Shown: positions 1-8,891 of the stretch, piece by piece
How positions within the stretch are numbered: position 1 is the first letter of the stretch
How the letters are laid out: each line of letters begins with the position of its first letter
DNA from: Bradyrhizobium sp. AUGA SZCCT0283
GTDB taxonomy: Bacteria > Pseudomonadota > Alphaproteobacteria > Rhizobiales > Xanthobacteraceae
Assembly: GCF_018130385.1 (NCBI RefSeq)
Contig: NZ_JAFCLU010000047.1
Location: forward strand, 1 to 39,627
Reading direction: 5' to 3'
DNA length: 39,627 nucleotides
Made by a program: the position numbers and the translations under genes
Notes under the pieces: generated by a model
The model's input: the letters and a program-made list of their open reading frames with translations, nothing else
Told to the model about the DNA's origin: nothing
Databases searched by the model: none

Positions 1-904
1 CGCGGTCATAGCGCTGCGCCCAAAGGTGCTTGCCGCTGAGAGCGTCGATCAGCTGCGCTGTAATTCGAACGCGGCTGTCACCGCGTCGCACACTTCCTTC
101 CACGACGTAACGCACGCCGAGTTCCCTCGCCACGTCCGCGATCAGCACGGCCCTTCCCCGATAGGTGAACGAGGAATTGCGCGCCGCGACGAATAGGTCC
201 GGGTAGCGCGACAGCTCGGTGATGATATCCTCCGCGATGCCGTCGGCAAAATAGATATCCTCGGCGCAGTCGCTCATATTCTCGAACGGCAGTACAGCGA
301 TGGAGGGTTTGTCGGGGAGAGCGAGCGGCAGCGCAGTGTGGCTCGGCGGTTTTATGAGCATTGCCGGCGAAGGGTTTCCGATGCGCGCGCGCCAGACCCG
401 CATCGGTTCGGCGATATTCTTCAAAGATTGCGAACCCAAATCCTCAAAGGTGATGTCCACCTTGCCACGGATTTGCCGGTGAGCATCGTCGGAAATGCTA
501 ACACCACCCGGTTCTGCGATCCCTTCGAGACGCACTGCAATATTGACCCCATCACCAAAGAAGTCATCGTCTTCGATGATAATATCACCGACGTGAATGC
601 CGATGCGAAATTCGATCCGCTTGTCCTGCGGTACGTCGATATTTTGTTCAGCCATGCCGTGCTGAACCTCGACGGCGCAGCGTATGGCATCCACGACGCT
701 GCCGAACTCAACGAGGGCGCCGTCCCCGGTATTCTTGACGACACGTCCGTGATGCTCAGTGATTTTGGGCTCAAACAGCGTCTTTCTAAGAGCTTTCAGT
801 TGCGCCAGGGTGCCTTCTTCGTCGATCCCTATCAAGCGGCAAGAGCCCACGACATCCGCCGCCAGAATAGCCGCCAGTCGCCGGTCTACATGCACGTTGG
901 TCAA
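1..904 (-). CDS. Class III adenylate/guanylate cyclase, N-terminal part (cut by window start)
   Basis: The protein begins around VDRRLAAILAADVVG and continues with the class III nucleotide cyclase catalytic domain (about residues 7-180). Visible are the first metal-binding Asp in AADVVG and the second in NTGDGALVEF. A linker is followed by a TolB-like segment starting KPSIAVLPFENMS, typical of the rhizobial cyclase family that usually ends in TPR repeats; the C-terminus lies outside the window. There is no ATG in frame after the upstream TGA, so the start is TTG at 904 or GTG at 895. The expected role is cytosolic cAMP synthesis from ATP. One oddity is GSC where many relatives have GYS after AADVVG. 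Family assignment is firm; substrate (ATP or GTP) is inferred. Confidence 0.85.
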   Translation of the reverse strand, partial: MTNVHVDRRLAAILAADVVGSCRLIGIDEEGTLAQLKALRKTLFEPKITEHHGRVVKNTGDGALVEFGSVVDAIRCAVEVQHGMAEQNIDVPQDKRIEFRIGIHVGDIIIEDDDFFGDGVNIAVRLEGIAEPGGVSISDDAHRQIRGKVDITFEDLGSQSLKNIAEPMRVWRARIGNPSPAMLIKPPSHTALPLALPDKPSIAVLPFENMSDCAEDIYFADGIAEDIITELSRYPDLFVAARNSSFTYRGRAVLIADVARELGVRYVVEGSVRRGDSRVRITAQLIDALSGKHLWAQRYDR

Positions 905-945
905 GATGCACCCCCGGGGCTCGGGGACATTGACCGCTCATATAG

Positions 946-955
946 CACAATTGTG
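946..955. promoter_or_regulatory. Short perfect palindrome upstream of the cyclase
   Basis: CACAATTGTG is a perfect 10-bp palindrome about 45 bp upstream of the cyclase start. It could be an operator, but a 10-bp palindrome is short and no cognate regulator is adjacent. Confidence 0.2.
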
Positions 956-1126
956 AGCCGATGTCCGGCTATGCCTACGTCCGAGCTGGGTCACATTTTC
1001 GGAGGTCGGCGCGCGCAACCCTTGGATCCGCTTTACCCCCCAAGAACGGACACGTGAATTGGACGGGATGGGCCCGAAAAGTGCCAATGCGCTACATCGC
1101 GAGATCGGCCGCCGACCGAGACGGCG

Positions 1127-2320
1127 TTACGGCTCCGGGAGCGAATGCTCGAGGAAAAAACGCAGCATTTCCCTTGTAGCGTCCGGTCCTCGCGGATCGG
1201 TGTAGGAGCCCGCAGGGCTGCCTCCGGACCATGCGTGTCCGGCGCCGTGGATATTCCAGTGCTCCAACATGCCGCGTCCGCCCGCGTCGCTCAGGATCGT
1301 TCTTGTATAGGCATGCCCTCCGGGTACCTGCCCGCGATGCACCTTCTTTTGTTTGCTCATCGTTCCCAAGGACTGCTCGAGAATTTGACCGCCGTTGTTT
1401 GGATGAACGGTCGTGTCGCGATCGCCGTGAAAAACAATGGTCGGGACGGTTGGCCGGTCACCCGATATTGCCCTGGGATCGGACCCGCCCTGTCGCATCG
1501 CAACAAGCGCAGAGGGGAGGTCGGTGGCAGCCCCGCACGCGAGACCGGAATGGATGCCGATGGCCGCGTACAGATCGTCGTATGTTGCTCCCATGATGGC
1601 TGCGGCGGCCGCTCCGGCCGACAGCCCGCCAACGTAGACGCGCTTCGGATCAACTGAATAGTCGTGCATGATTTGTCGAGTGATGCCGGCGATCAGCGAG
1701 GGTTCGCCTTTGCCTCGCTGCTGGTCGGCTGTGCGAAACCAGTTCCAGCATTTCGCCTGGTTTGCCCGGCTGGGCTGAGCCGGATAGACCACGAAGCAAT
1801 TCCGCTCCTCCGCGATAAAGTTCATCCTCGTGCCGGCGGCGAAATCATCCGGTGACTGGGTACAGCCGTGAAGCATGACGACCAAGGGAAGCGGTTGCTG
1901 CCGATAGCGGCTCGGGATGAAGAGCCTGTAGGCACGGCTTCCCGCGGGACTGCTGTACGTGCCTTCGATGAACCGGGCGCCTTCCGGCACGATGTCCGGT
2001 GTGGACAGCGGGGCGCGCTTCATCACGCCTCGCAGTCCGATTCCGGAGCGCCGCCCTTTGCGATCCGGTAACGCGCGAAGCAGGCGTGGTTGTGCGGTGG
2101 TGGCTGGCTCTAATTGCGGAGGATTATCCGTCTCCTCAACAGCATTCGCCTTCGCGTCAATGATGAGCGGTCCTGGAAGACCGATGCGACCGCTGGTACG
2201 CGATGGCGCGTCTGGCGCGCGTTCACCGCGAAGCATGCGCTGAAGCAGCGCGGTGGCCTCAACGAGTTGGCCCGCGCGCGTGAGGCGTGTCGCTTCCCGA
2301 ATAATGTCCTGGTTCAGCAT
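1127..2320 (-). CDS. PHB depolymerase-family esterase
   Basis: An alpha/beta-hydrolase of the esterase-PHB family (about 397 aa). The oxyanion-hole segment VMLHGCTQ is near residue 150, the nucleophile box GLSAG near residue 234, an acidic segment VFHGDRDTTVHP follows, and the His is in GAGHAW near the C-terminus. Residues 1-110 form an extra segment (REATRLTRAGQLVEATALLQRMLRGE) common to rhizobial members. There is no signal peptide, so it is probably intracellular, hydrolysing polyhydroxyalkanoate oligomers or related polyesters. The ATG at 2320 lies 5 nt after the stop of the upstream regulator gene. A GTG at 2329 overlaps that stop as GTGA and is an alternative, so translation is probably coupled. 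Exact substrate is unproven. Confidence 0.88.
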   Translation of the reverse strand: MLNQDIIREATRLTRAGQLVEATALLQRMLRGERAPDAPSRTSGRIGLPGPLIIDAKANAVEETDNPPQLEPATTAQPRLLRALPDRKGRRSGIGLRGVMKRAPLSTPDIVPEGARFIEGTYSSPAGSRAYRLFIPSRYRQQPLPLVVMLHGCTQSPDDFAAGTRMNFIAEERNCFVVYPAQPSRANQAKCWNWFRTADQQRGKGEPSLIAGITRQIMHDYSVDPKRVYVGGLSAGAAAAAIMGATYDDLYAAIGIHSGLACGAATDLPSALVAMRQGGSDPRAISGDRPTVPTIVFHGDRDTTVHPNNGGQILEQSLGTMSKQKKVHRGQVPGGHAYTRTILSDAGGRGMLEHWNIHGAGHAWSGGSPAGSYTDPRGPDATREMLRFFLEHSLPEP

Positions 2321-2325
2321 CGCCT

Positions 2326-2745
2326 TCACCGTGTCTTGTCGGCGAGGGCGGCCTTGACCGCCGGACTGGCATGCAATGCGCCCAGCACGGAAACTGAGGC
2401 AATGGTGGCGCGAGCAAGCTCGGGCGTGACGTCTTGGGAGATGCTGGCAAGGCCCAGAACATTGATGTGCAGCATCTCGCCGGCGCGCTGCACCGCTTCG
2501 AGATCCTCGCGGCTGTAGTTACGCAGGCCGAGGTCCAGACTCTTTCGGGCCGTTGACTGCTTGACGACGTCGGCGTGACGTTCGAGCTGGTTCCGGATCG
2601 CCGTCCGGATGAAATCGGTACGGTTCGAATAAAAGCCTTCCTGAACCATGAGATCGACGTGACCAAGGTCGACATAACCAAGGTTGATCGTGATTTTTTC
2701 TGTTTCGGGCAGCCTGGGTCGAAGTTCCCGGACATTATTCGCCAT
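2326..2745 (-). CDS. Ribbon-helix-helix (CopG-type) regulator
   Basis: A protein of 139 aa. Its N-terminal third (EKITINLGYVDLGHVDLMVQEGFYSNRTDFIRTAIRNQLE is the region at about residues 13-52) has the beta-strand plus two-helix pattern of ribbon-helix-helix DNA-binding proteins, which bind DNA as dimers. The rest is helical and not assigned. The ATG at 2745 was chosen because GGTGAG precedes it; an in-frame ATG at 2757 is possible. It lies directly upstream of the esterase gene with coupled translation, so it probably regulates the pair. A tandem repeat 25-45 bp upstream of the start is a likely autoregulatory operator. Target genes beyond this operon cannot be told from the sequence. Confidence 0.75.
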   Translation of the reverse strand: MANNVRELRPRLPETEKITINLGYVDLGHVDLMVQEGFYSNRTDFIRTAIRNQLERHADVVKQSTARKSLDLGLRNYSREDLEAVQRAGEMLHINVLGLASISQDVTPELARATIASVSVLGALHASPAVKAALADKTR

Positions 2746-2764
2746 AGCTCTCACCATCCAGTCG

Positions 2765-2790
2765 CCATCTATATGGATGGTATATGGATG
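2765..2790. promoter_or_regulatory. Probable operator of the ribbon-helix-helix regulator
   Basis: TATATGGATG occurs twice in direct repeat at 2770-2779 and 2781-2790 (11-bp period, one helical turn), and CCATC/GATGG arms at 2765-2769 and 2776-2780 form an inverted repeat. Such short tandem sites spaced one turn apart suit cooperative RHH dimers. The site is immediately upstream of the regulator start. Confidence 0.45.
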
Positions 2791-2853
2791 TTGCCGGCAT
2801 GCGTTCAAGGGGGACATCGCCGGAAAGCGGGTTTTATTCCTGGCATCGCGGTG

Positions 2854-2871
2854 AGAGCGTTTTCCAGCGAA
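2854..2871. repeat. Truncated copy of the end of the 105-bp palindromic element
   Basis: AGAGCGTTTTCCAGCGAA matches the reverse complement of the right end of the element at 9917-10021 in 17 of 18 positions. The similarity stops there, so this may be a remnant or chance. Confidence 0.35.
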
Positions 2872-2988
2872 AAACTGATGTCCGCTGATCAGACATTCGT
2901 TGGGACGCGACTGCTTCCAAGGGAGGAGCAAGTCACGGCGCTGCTGCTGCGGCAGCCGCGACCCCGGGCAGGGGCGGGAGCGGCTCTG

Positions 2989-4380
2989 CTATCCGCGGAT
3001 CGCCGCATTGGCCTTCTCGGCGGCGTTGGTCATCGCAATCCTGGCTGGTCTCGCTCCGGAGACCACTTCATTCACGCCGATCATGAAGGCGTCCAGGATG
3101 GGTCTCGAGAGCGGATGAAAAAGGATCGCCTTGGCGCGGTCAACATCGGCGTTCTGCAAATTGGTCAGCGCCGCCTCCGCGGCTTGTGCGCCGAACGCCT
3201 TCTTGAAGCTCTCGCTCGACCAGGCCGACACGCGTGTCGTCGCCAGCCCCGCTGCGGCGGTCCGCATCGAGGTCGGTTTGCTTGTCGCCCACAGCAGAAA
3301 CAGGAAAGCCGCCCGCTTGTTTCGTGACCTGGAATTGATGCACGCCTGCCAGTGCGACATGAAGGGCACGGACGCGCGACCGGGGACATGTGGAAAGGCG
3401 GCAAACACGGCCTGCCGCGCAACGAGGCTTTTTGCCGGATTCGAGATGTCGGTAGCGAAGTTGCTGCTGTCGATCGCCATCGCCGTCTTGCGCTGAAGGA
3501 AGTCGTCCAGCACGTGGTACCATTCATAGCCGCTCACGCCGCGCGATCCGGCCTGGCTGAGTAGCTGACCGTACATCTCGATGGCCGCGATTGCCTCGGG
3601 GCTCGCGAACACGGCCTTGTTGTCGCTGACCATGGCCCCGCCATAGGAGAACACGAAGCTCATGGCCGGCACGGACGAATTGCCGCTGGCTTGGGCCCGC
3701 ATGGCGATCCCGGACATCTCATTGGTCTTGATTGCGTTGGCGGTGGCGAGCAGCTCATCGAAAGTCTGGGGAACCGGCAGATTCCTGGCCGCCAGTGCAT
3801 CGCCGTTGATGAACAAGGTCACCGCCTCGGACGTGATCGGGATGGCGTAGCGTTCGCCGTCCCGCCACAACGGAAAGGCGCGGGCGGTCTTAAGAAGGTC
3901 GCTCTCGTCGTACCAGCGGGGATCGGTCAGCGATTTGTCGGAATAATAGGCGTTCAGCGGCTCGAGCCATCCTGCCGAGATGCCCTGGCCATAGGTCGTG
4001 TACATGAAGACGTCGGGTGTGTTGCCGCCGCGGTTGAGCTGGATCGCCAGCGCGCCAAGGAAGGTGGTCTCCAATCGGAAGTCGGTAACGACGCTGATAC
4101 CGGTGAGCTTGGTGAAATCCCACAACAGCGGAATGATCGCGTTCGACCAGGGATGGATCGCGCCCGCGAGCGTGATCGTCTGCCCCGCAAATTGTTTCCA
4201 ATCTATCGCAGCGTTGGCATAGATCGCAGCGACATCCTCTGCGAAACCCCATCGCGGCAGCATGGCGAGGGCCGGCAAGGCCACCCCCGCTGCGCCTAAT
4301 CCCTTGACGAAGCGGCGCCGGCTGGCCGACCCCGGACGGACCGGCGAATTTTCACTCCGCAACTTTTCATCTGGAGCCAT
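2989..4380 (-). CDS. Tat-exported ABC transporter substrate-binding protein (family 1, sugar-type)
   Basis: A 463-aa protein with a twin-arginine signal (SRRRFVKGLGAAG, residues 20-32, followed by a hydrophobic stretch and an Ala-rich cleavage region). The mature part has the layout of family 1 extracellular solute-binding proteins: a start of the ITLAG/HPWSNAI type, VFMYTTYGQG, and YAIPITSEAVTLFINGDAL in the first lobe. The start at 4380 is preceded by AGGAG with 7-nt spacing. It stands alone, with no permease or ATPase gene within the window, and is divergent from the histidine kinase at 4606. Ligand is probably a carbohydrate or polyol, inferred from the family only. Confidence 0.82.
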   Translation of the reverse strand: MAPDEKLRSENSPVRPGSASRRRFVKGLGAAGVALPALAMLPRWGFAEDVAAIYANAAIDWKQFAGQTITLAGAIHPWSNAIIPLLWDFTKLTGISVVTDFRLETTFLGALAIQLNRGGNTPDVFMYTTYGQGISAGWLEPLNAYYSDKSLTDPRWYDESDLLKTARAFPLWRDGERYAIPITSEAVTLFINGDALAARNLPVPQTFDELLATANAIKTNEMSGIAMRAQASGNSSVPAMSFVFSYGGAMVSDNKAVFASPEAIAAIEMYGQLLSQAGSRGVSGYEWYHVLDDFLQRKTAMAIDSSNFATDISNPAKSLVARQAVFAAFPHVPGRASVPFMSHWQACINSRSRNKRAAFLFLLWATSKPTSMRTAAAGLATTRVSAWSSESFKKAFGAQAAEAALTNLQNADVDRAKAILFHPLSRPILDAFMIGVNEVVSGARPARIAMTNAAEKANAAIRG

Positions 4381-4605
4381 GTGGTTGCTCCTGCCGGCGG
4401 ATCGGCCTTGGCCTTCGCACCACGCGGGCGGGGCCTACCCGTGACGTTCTTGCCCCTTGCGTGTAATCTGCGCGGTAGAGCGTGCCGGTTCCCGTCTCAT
4501 CCACGCGGACTGTGGCTATATTTTCATTATACTAGCAATGCTCGGCGTCGGCATCAGAAAACAATCGCTCACGCGGGCATCGAAGACTTGGGAAGACCTG
4601 GGTCC

Positions 4606-6801
4606 ATGTCAGTCACTCTGAGCCCGTCCTCTCGGCGGTTTGCGCGTCTGCTGGCGCTGGTGATCGCAGTGCTTCTAGCGGTGGTCGCCGGGACCGGGTT
4701 TCTCGGCTTCCGGTATTGGCAGGAGCGACAAGCGGTAAATCTTGCGCACGAGCGCAGCCGCCAGGTGCTCGAGACGCTGGATCGGCTGAAATCGATCATC
4801 GCCGACGTGGAGGCCCAAAGGCGCGGCTATCTGCTGACTCTCGATCCCTCCTATCTCAAGGCCTACGGCGTCTCCGACGAAAGCGTGCGGCGGGATGCGC
4901 AGGCGCTGCAGGCTCTGGTAGTGGGGGATCCATTGCAGAACCATCGTGCCGGACATCTGGCGCTGACCGTCGTGGCAAAGCTGCGCGAGATCGATGACAT
5001 CGTCAAAACTGCCCAAACCAGCTCCGGGCCGGCAGCGCTGGCGATGATCCGCAGCCTGGACGAGATAAGATCGCAGATCGACCAGATGGTGGACCACGAG
5101 CGCTTCCTGCTCGTGGATCAGGAGAAGCGCGCCGAGGCACTCGAACAACGCAAAGCCTGGCTGATCGCCGCGGCTGTCGTCATTGTCGCAGTCCTGGCGG
5201 GAGCGGCGTTGCTACTTGCACGGCTCGAAGCGAGAAGGCGGCGCAAGGCGATCGCGGAGAACGTTGCGCTCCACAGCGATCTCCTGGCGCGCGACAAGAA
5301 GATCCGCCGCCTGGTCGACGCCAATATCGTCGGGATCATTATCTGGGAAGTCGAGGGGCGCATTCTTGAGGCCAATGACGCGTTTCTTCGCATGGTGGGA
5401 TACGACCGGGAGGATCTCACCGCAGGTCGCCTGCACCGGACAATGCTGACGCCGCCGGAATGGCGCGACCGCGACGCGCGCATAGTGGCAGAGCTTAGGC
5501 GGACCGGGACTGCCCAACCATTCGAGAAGGAGTACTTGCGGAAAGACGGAAGCCGCGTGCCGGTGCTGATCGCCGGGGCGATGTTCGAGGAAGGTACAAG
5601 TCAAGGTGTTGGCTTTGTCCTCGATTTGACCGAGCGCAGGCGGGCGGAAGAGGCGCTGCGGCAGAGCGAGGAGAGATTTCGTACCCTCGTGCAGTTCTCC
5701 TTCGATGTGTACTGGGAGACCGATGCGCAACATCGCTTTATTCACCAGGAGTTTGCGGAGAGCCTTGCCGACGCGCCGGCAACGGGCTCCGAGATCGGCA
5801 AGACACGTTGGGAAGTGCCTTACCTGGAGCCTGATGAAGAGGCCTGGCAAAAGCACCGGGAGACGCTCGATGCCCACCTGCCGTTCCGTGATTTTGAGCT
5901 CGCGCGGCCTGCGCCGGACGGCAGCAAGCGTTACGTGTCCGTCTCCGGGCTGCCGGTGTTTGACCAGACGGGGCGCTTCGTCGGCTACCGCGGCGTCGGA
6001 CGGCACATCACCGAACGCAGGCGGGCCGAGGAAGCCTTGCGCGCCATGCAGGCTGAACTCGCGCACGCCAATCGCGTCACCGCGATGGGGCAACTTTCGG
6101 CCTCGATCGCCCATGAGGTCAACCAGCCGATCGCCGCGACGGTTACCAACGCCCAGGCGGCCCTGCGCTGGCTGCGCGCTCAACCGCCCGATCTCGACGA
6201 GGTTCGCGCCTCCCTCGACCGTATCGTCGAGGACGGTAAGCGCGCCGGCAACGTCATCAGCGGCATCCGGGCGCTCATCCAGAAGGTTCCGTCGCGCAAG
6301 GATTGGTTCGACCTCAACGAAGCCATCCTCGAAATGCTGGTGCTGACCCGAAGCGAAGCGCTCAAGCATGGCATCTCGCTGCAGACCAGGCTCGCGCCGG
6401 GTTTGCCTATGGTGCAAGGCGATCGCACTCAGCTGCAGCAGGTCATCCTGAACCTGATCCTCAACGCCATCGAAGCCATGGGCGACCTCGACGACGCGAC
6501 GCGCGAGCTATGGATCAGCACCGAGAAGGAGGCCGCCGGCGGCGTACGCGTCACGGTTCGGGATTCCGGGCCGGGCCTGGACCCGGCGGATGTGGAGCGC
6601 GTTTTCCAGGCCTTCTACACGACGAAGCCCAAGGGCATGGGCATGGGCCTCGCGATCTGCCGGTCGATGGTCGAGGCGCACGGGGGACGGATGTGGGCGA
6701 GCGCGAATGAAGGTGGGGGCGCCGTCTTTCAATTTACCCTGCCGCAGGAACGGGACGAGAGCATTCCAGCCAAGCACGTCCGGCCCAATTCAGCCGCGTG
6801 A
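4606..6801 (+). CDS. CHASE3-PAS-PAS sensor histidine kinase
   Basis: A 731-aa membrane kinase. Segments in order: TM helix about 14-34, CHASE3-type periplasmic helical sensor about 40-180 (with VEAQRRGYLLTLDPSYL), TM helix about 185-207, PAS 1 about 230-345, PAS 2 about 355-470, HisKA with phospho-acceptor His503 in SIAHEVNQPIAA, and HATPase with N box (NLILNAIEAM), G1 (DSGPGL) and G2 (GMGMGLAIC). No receiver domain is fused and no response regulator is adjacent. The HisKA and ATPase sequence is of the FixL/NtrB-like class. Reading is open from 4381, but the ATG at 4606 directly precedes the first TM helix and is the sensible start. The signal sensed is unknown. Confidence 0.9.
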   Translation: MSVTLSPSSRRFARLLALVIAVLLAVVAGTGFLGFRYWQERQAVNLAHERSRQVLETLDRLKSIIADVEAQRRGYLLTLDPSYLKAYGVSDESVRRDAQALQALVVGDPLQNHRAGHLALTVVAKLREIDDIVKTAQTSSGPAALAMIRSLDEIRSQIDQMVDHERFLLVDQEKRAEALEQRKAWLIAAAVVIVAVLAGAALLLARLEARRRRKAIAENVALHSDLLARDKKIRRLVDANIVGIIIWEVEGRILEANDAFLRMVGYDREDLTAGRLHRTMLTPPEWRDRDARIVAELRRTGTAQPFEKEYLRKDGSRVPVLIAGAMFEEGTSQGVGFVLDLTERRRAEEALRQSEERFRTLVQFSFDVYWETDAQHRFIHQEFAESLADAPATGSEIGKTRWEVPYLEPDEEAWQKHRETLDAHLPFRDFELARPAPDGSKRYVSVSGLPVFDQTGRFVGYRGVGRHITERRRAEEALRAMQAELAHANRVTAMGQLSASIAHEVNQPIAATVTNAQAALRWLRAQPPDLDEVRASLDRIVEDGKRAGNVISGIRALIQKVPSRKDWFDLNEAILEMLVLTRSEALKHGISLQTRLAPGLPMVQGDRTQLQQVILNLILNAIEAMGDLDDATRELWISTEKEAAGGVRVTVRDSGPGLDPADVERVFQAFYTTKPKGMGMGLAICRSMVEAHGGRMWASANEGGGAVFQFTLPQERDESIPAKHVRPNSAA

Positions 6802-7268
6802 GATGGCAGGTTGCGAAAGCAAAACGAGATCCGTTCCTGCTCCATGCTCCAGGCGCCCCGATGCTGTGCAGGCCTGAGCCGCTGGTGAGCCTCTTCACAA
6901 AGCTTACGCGTGAAATGCGATAGATAGCTCCGGCAAAGCGGGACCTGATCGGGAACAGCAGGTGGAATGCGAGCTGTCAGCATTGGAAAAGCAAGCTGCC
7001 GACGCACTGCGCCGGGCAAGAAGGTTGCCTGTCGGTGCGGCCCGCAATGACTTGCGGCAGCTTGCCATCGGGCTTCTCTGGCTGCATCGGAACGGCAGGA
7101 CGCGCTGATGAAACGGCGCCCGACGACACAGTTGCCTTCAGACGGCGAGAGTGTCGGTCAGTAAAGCTGCCCGATGGACTCGAGAAACAAACGTCACACT
7201 TTCTTCAAGAACTGCATGCCAAATGGGACCTGATCGTCATGGCCGGATGTACGCCGTGGCTTTACGAG

Positions 7269-7292
7269 CCCCGGCTTCATGCCGGGGTTTTT
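7269..7292 (+). terminator. Rho-independent terminator-like hairpin
   Basis: CCCCGGC-TTCAT-GCCGGGG followed by TTTTT: a 7-bp all-GC perfect stem, 5-nt loop and T-tract. No recognised gene ends just before it, so it either closes an unannotated transcript or a long 3' tail of the kinase transcript. Confidence 0.7.
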
Positions 7293-7336
7293 CGTTGTGC
7301 TTGGCGGCTCGGAGCCTCGCCCTCGGCAAAGGAATT

Positions 7337-7375
7337 TCTCGCCTGAAAACAGCGGCTGCAGGAGAATAAATGCGT
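7337..7375 (+). repeat. 39-bp repeat, copy 1 (also at 22676-22714)
   Basis: Identical to 22676-22714 at 33 of 39 positions, beginning TCTCGCCTGAAAAC and ending TGCGT. The second copy starts in the last codons of the GNAT gene, so this copy may be the 3' remnant of a lost homologue or a member of an interspersed family. Confidence 0.55.
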
Positions 7376-7549
7376 CCGGCCCGTTAGCTGTCGGGTGGTG
7401 GAAATGGGAGCGCAGGTCAGTCACGATCCAGGGCGTGAACCCGTACATTCCGATCGTCGGCCGATGTCCTCACCTCGCACAAATACTTCCTGGATGCGCC
7501 CGTCGGCTTGGCCGCTTGCCGCGGCCGGCGGTGGGAGTATGTTAGGTGA

Positions 7550-8029
7550 ATGGCTGTCAGTTCCCCCGATCTGAAAGCGTTCTTGGTCGCCACCCCTTTC
7601 TTCGGTGGCCTCTCAGACTCAAGCCTCGATCTCTTGGTCTCAATGCTGGTCGAGCGCCGCTTCGACGCCGGTGCCACTGTCGTAGCGGAAGGAGAACCGG
7701 GGCGCTCAATGTTCATTGTTCACTCCGGCGAGCTGGTGGTGAGCAAGCTGGGGGATTCCGGGCGCGTCATTCGCATGGCGGGTCTCGAGCCCGGTGATTT
7801 TTTCGGCGAAATGACGCTCATCGAAATGCAGAACCGATCGGCCACCGTCGTCGCGGAGAGCCCAACCGTGCTGTACGAGCTCACGGCCCGAAAACTCTAC
7901 ACGTGCTACAAGGCCGACATCCATGCATATGTGATGGTGATGCAGAATATCAACCGCGAGCTTTGTCGGCGGCTCCGTCGCGCCGACAAGCGCATTGCCG
8001 AGCTGCAGATGCATCACGCTGGTCAATGA
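7550..8029 (+). CDS. Cyclic nucleotide-binding domain protein
   Basis: A 159-aa protein made almost entirely of one Crp-type cyclic nucleotide-binding domain (about residues 15-130). The beta-roll glycines (VVAEGEPGRSMFIVHSGEL) and the phosphate-binding cassette region GDFFGEMTLIEMQNRSATVVAE are visible, including the Glu and Arg that contact the cyclic phosphate. A C-terminal helix follows; there is no helix-turn-helix, so it is not a DNA-binding Crp homologue. It may act as a stand-alone cNMP-responsive module or partner protein. It is interesting that two class III cyclases lie in the same window, but no operon links them. Confidence 0.82.
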   Translation: MAVSSPDLKAFLVATPFFGGLSDSSLDLLVSMLVERRFDAGATVVAEGEPGRSMFIVHSGELVVSKLGDSGRVIRMAGLEPGDFFGEMTLIEMQNRSATVVAESPTVLYELTARKLYTCYKADIHAYVMVMQNINRELCRRLRRADKRIAELQMHHAGQ

Positions 8030-8143
8030 CGCAGATTCGCGTACCTCATACGGGTCGAGACGGCTTTGCCGGACTTCATGCCGGGGGGCTTCGTTAAGGC
8101 TGGAGGCCACGAGCTTCGCGGAGCCTCAAGCTTGCGTAACGCG

Positions 8144-8773
8144 CTACGCACTCCGGCCCGGCGGGAGGACGACGACGATCGCGCCCAGCTTCACCCGGTT
8201 CACCAGATCGATGATGTCTTCGTTGGTCATGCGGATGCAGCCGGACGAGATCGCCTGACCGATATATTCCGGCTGGTTGGTGCCGTGGATGCGGTACAGG
8301 GTGTCCTTGTTGCCCTCGTAAAGATAGAGCGCCCGCGCGCCCAGCGGATTGGCCGGACCTCCGGCAACGCGCTTCGGATAGGGGCCGAGCCGGGCCTGGA
8401 TCTCCGCCGTCGGGATCCAATCCGGCCATTCGGCCATGCGGCCAACCGTGGCGACGCCGGACCAGGCCAGTGCTTCCTCTCCTACCGTCACGCCGTAGCG
8501 GATCGCCTTGCCTCCCGGCAGGACGTAATAGAGATAACGCGCGTTGGTATCGACCAGGATCGTGCCCGGCTGCTCCTTGCGCGTGTAGTCGACAATATGC
8601 CGGCGAAAAGTCTCCGGAATGCTCGCCTGCGCATACGGCGGGTGGGCGAGCAATTGCTGGTCCCTTGGGGTCAAACTGGCATTCGATGACGGCGCAAGCG
8701 TCGCTTGCATGCAGCCGCCGAGCACGGAACCGAGCAACCCCACCAACAGCAACGCGAACCCGGACCTCGGCAC
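8144..8773 (-). CDS. L,D-transpeptidase (YkuD family) lipoprotein
   Basis: A 209-aa protein. A lipoprotein signal ends in the lipobox LGGC (Cys21), so it is probably lipid-anchored facing the periplasm. The YkuD catalytic domain fills the C-terminal half: HGTNQPEYIGQAISSGCIRM, with the nucleophile Cys179 and the conserved HGT and SxGCIRM. The expected reaction is L,D-transpeptidation of peptidoglycan stem peptides (3-3 crosslinks or protein attachment). The GTG at 8773 was chosen because GGAGGA stands 6 nt upstream and it starts directly at the signal peptide; reading is open to a TTG at 8818. Confidence 0.9.
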   Translation of the reverse strand: MPRSGFALLLVGLLGSVLGGCMQATLAPSSNASLTPRDQQLLAHPPYAQASIPETFRRHIVDYTRKEQPGTILVDTNARYLYYVLPGGKAIRYGVTVGEEALAWSGVATVGRMAEWPDWIPTAEIQARLGPYPKRVAGGPANPLGARALYLYEGNKDTLYRIHGTNQPEYIGQAISSGCIRMTNEDIIDLVNRVKLGAIVVVLPPGRSA

Positions 8774-8891
8774 TGCCAGTCCTCCAAAAAGCGCTACATC
8801 GGTCCATTTGCTGCTCAAATAGTGCAGAAATCAAGGCGACATTGGCAAGCAACCCCCGCGATAACGAAGTCGCCCGAGGGGCTGAGCGCGG

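Larger units (their letters stand above)
6802..7549. other. Gene-free stretch between kinase and cNMP-binding gene
   Basis: About 750 bp without a convincing gene; open frames here lack recognisable protein sequence and ribosome binding sites. It holds a strong terminator-like hairpin at 7269-7292 and a 39-bp sequence (7337-7375) also found after the GNAT gene at 22676. It may contain a small RNA ending at the hairpin or decayed coding sequence. Confidence 0.5.

Noticed and set aside
338..1057. 239-codon plus-strand frame at the window start
   Set aside because: Antisense to the class III cyclase, whose catalytic motifs are clear on the minus strand.
5212..6417. 401-codon open frame on the minus strand opposite the CHASE3 kinase
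   Set aside because: The plus strand encodes an intact kinase with all motifs; the opposite frame has no recognisable domains and is a GC-rich shadow.
8067..8095. GCCGG...CCGGGG hairpin after the cNMP-binding gene as terminator
   Set aside because: Weak stem with no proper T-tract, although the sequence is reminiscent of the hairpin at 7269.
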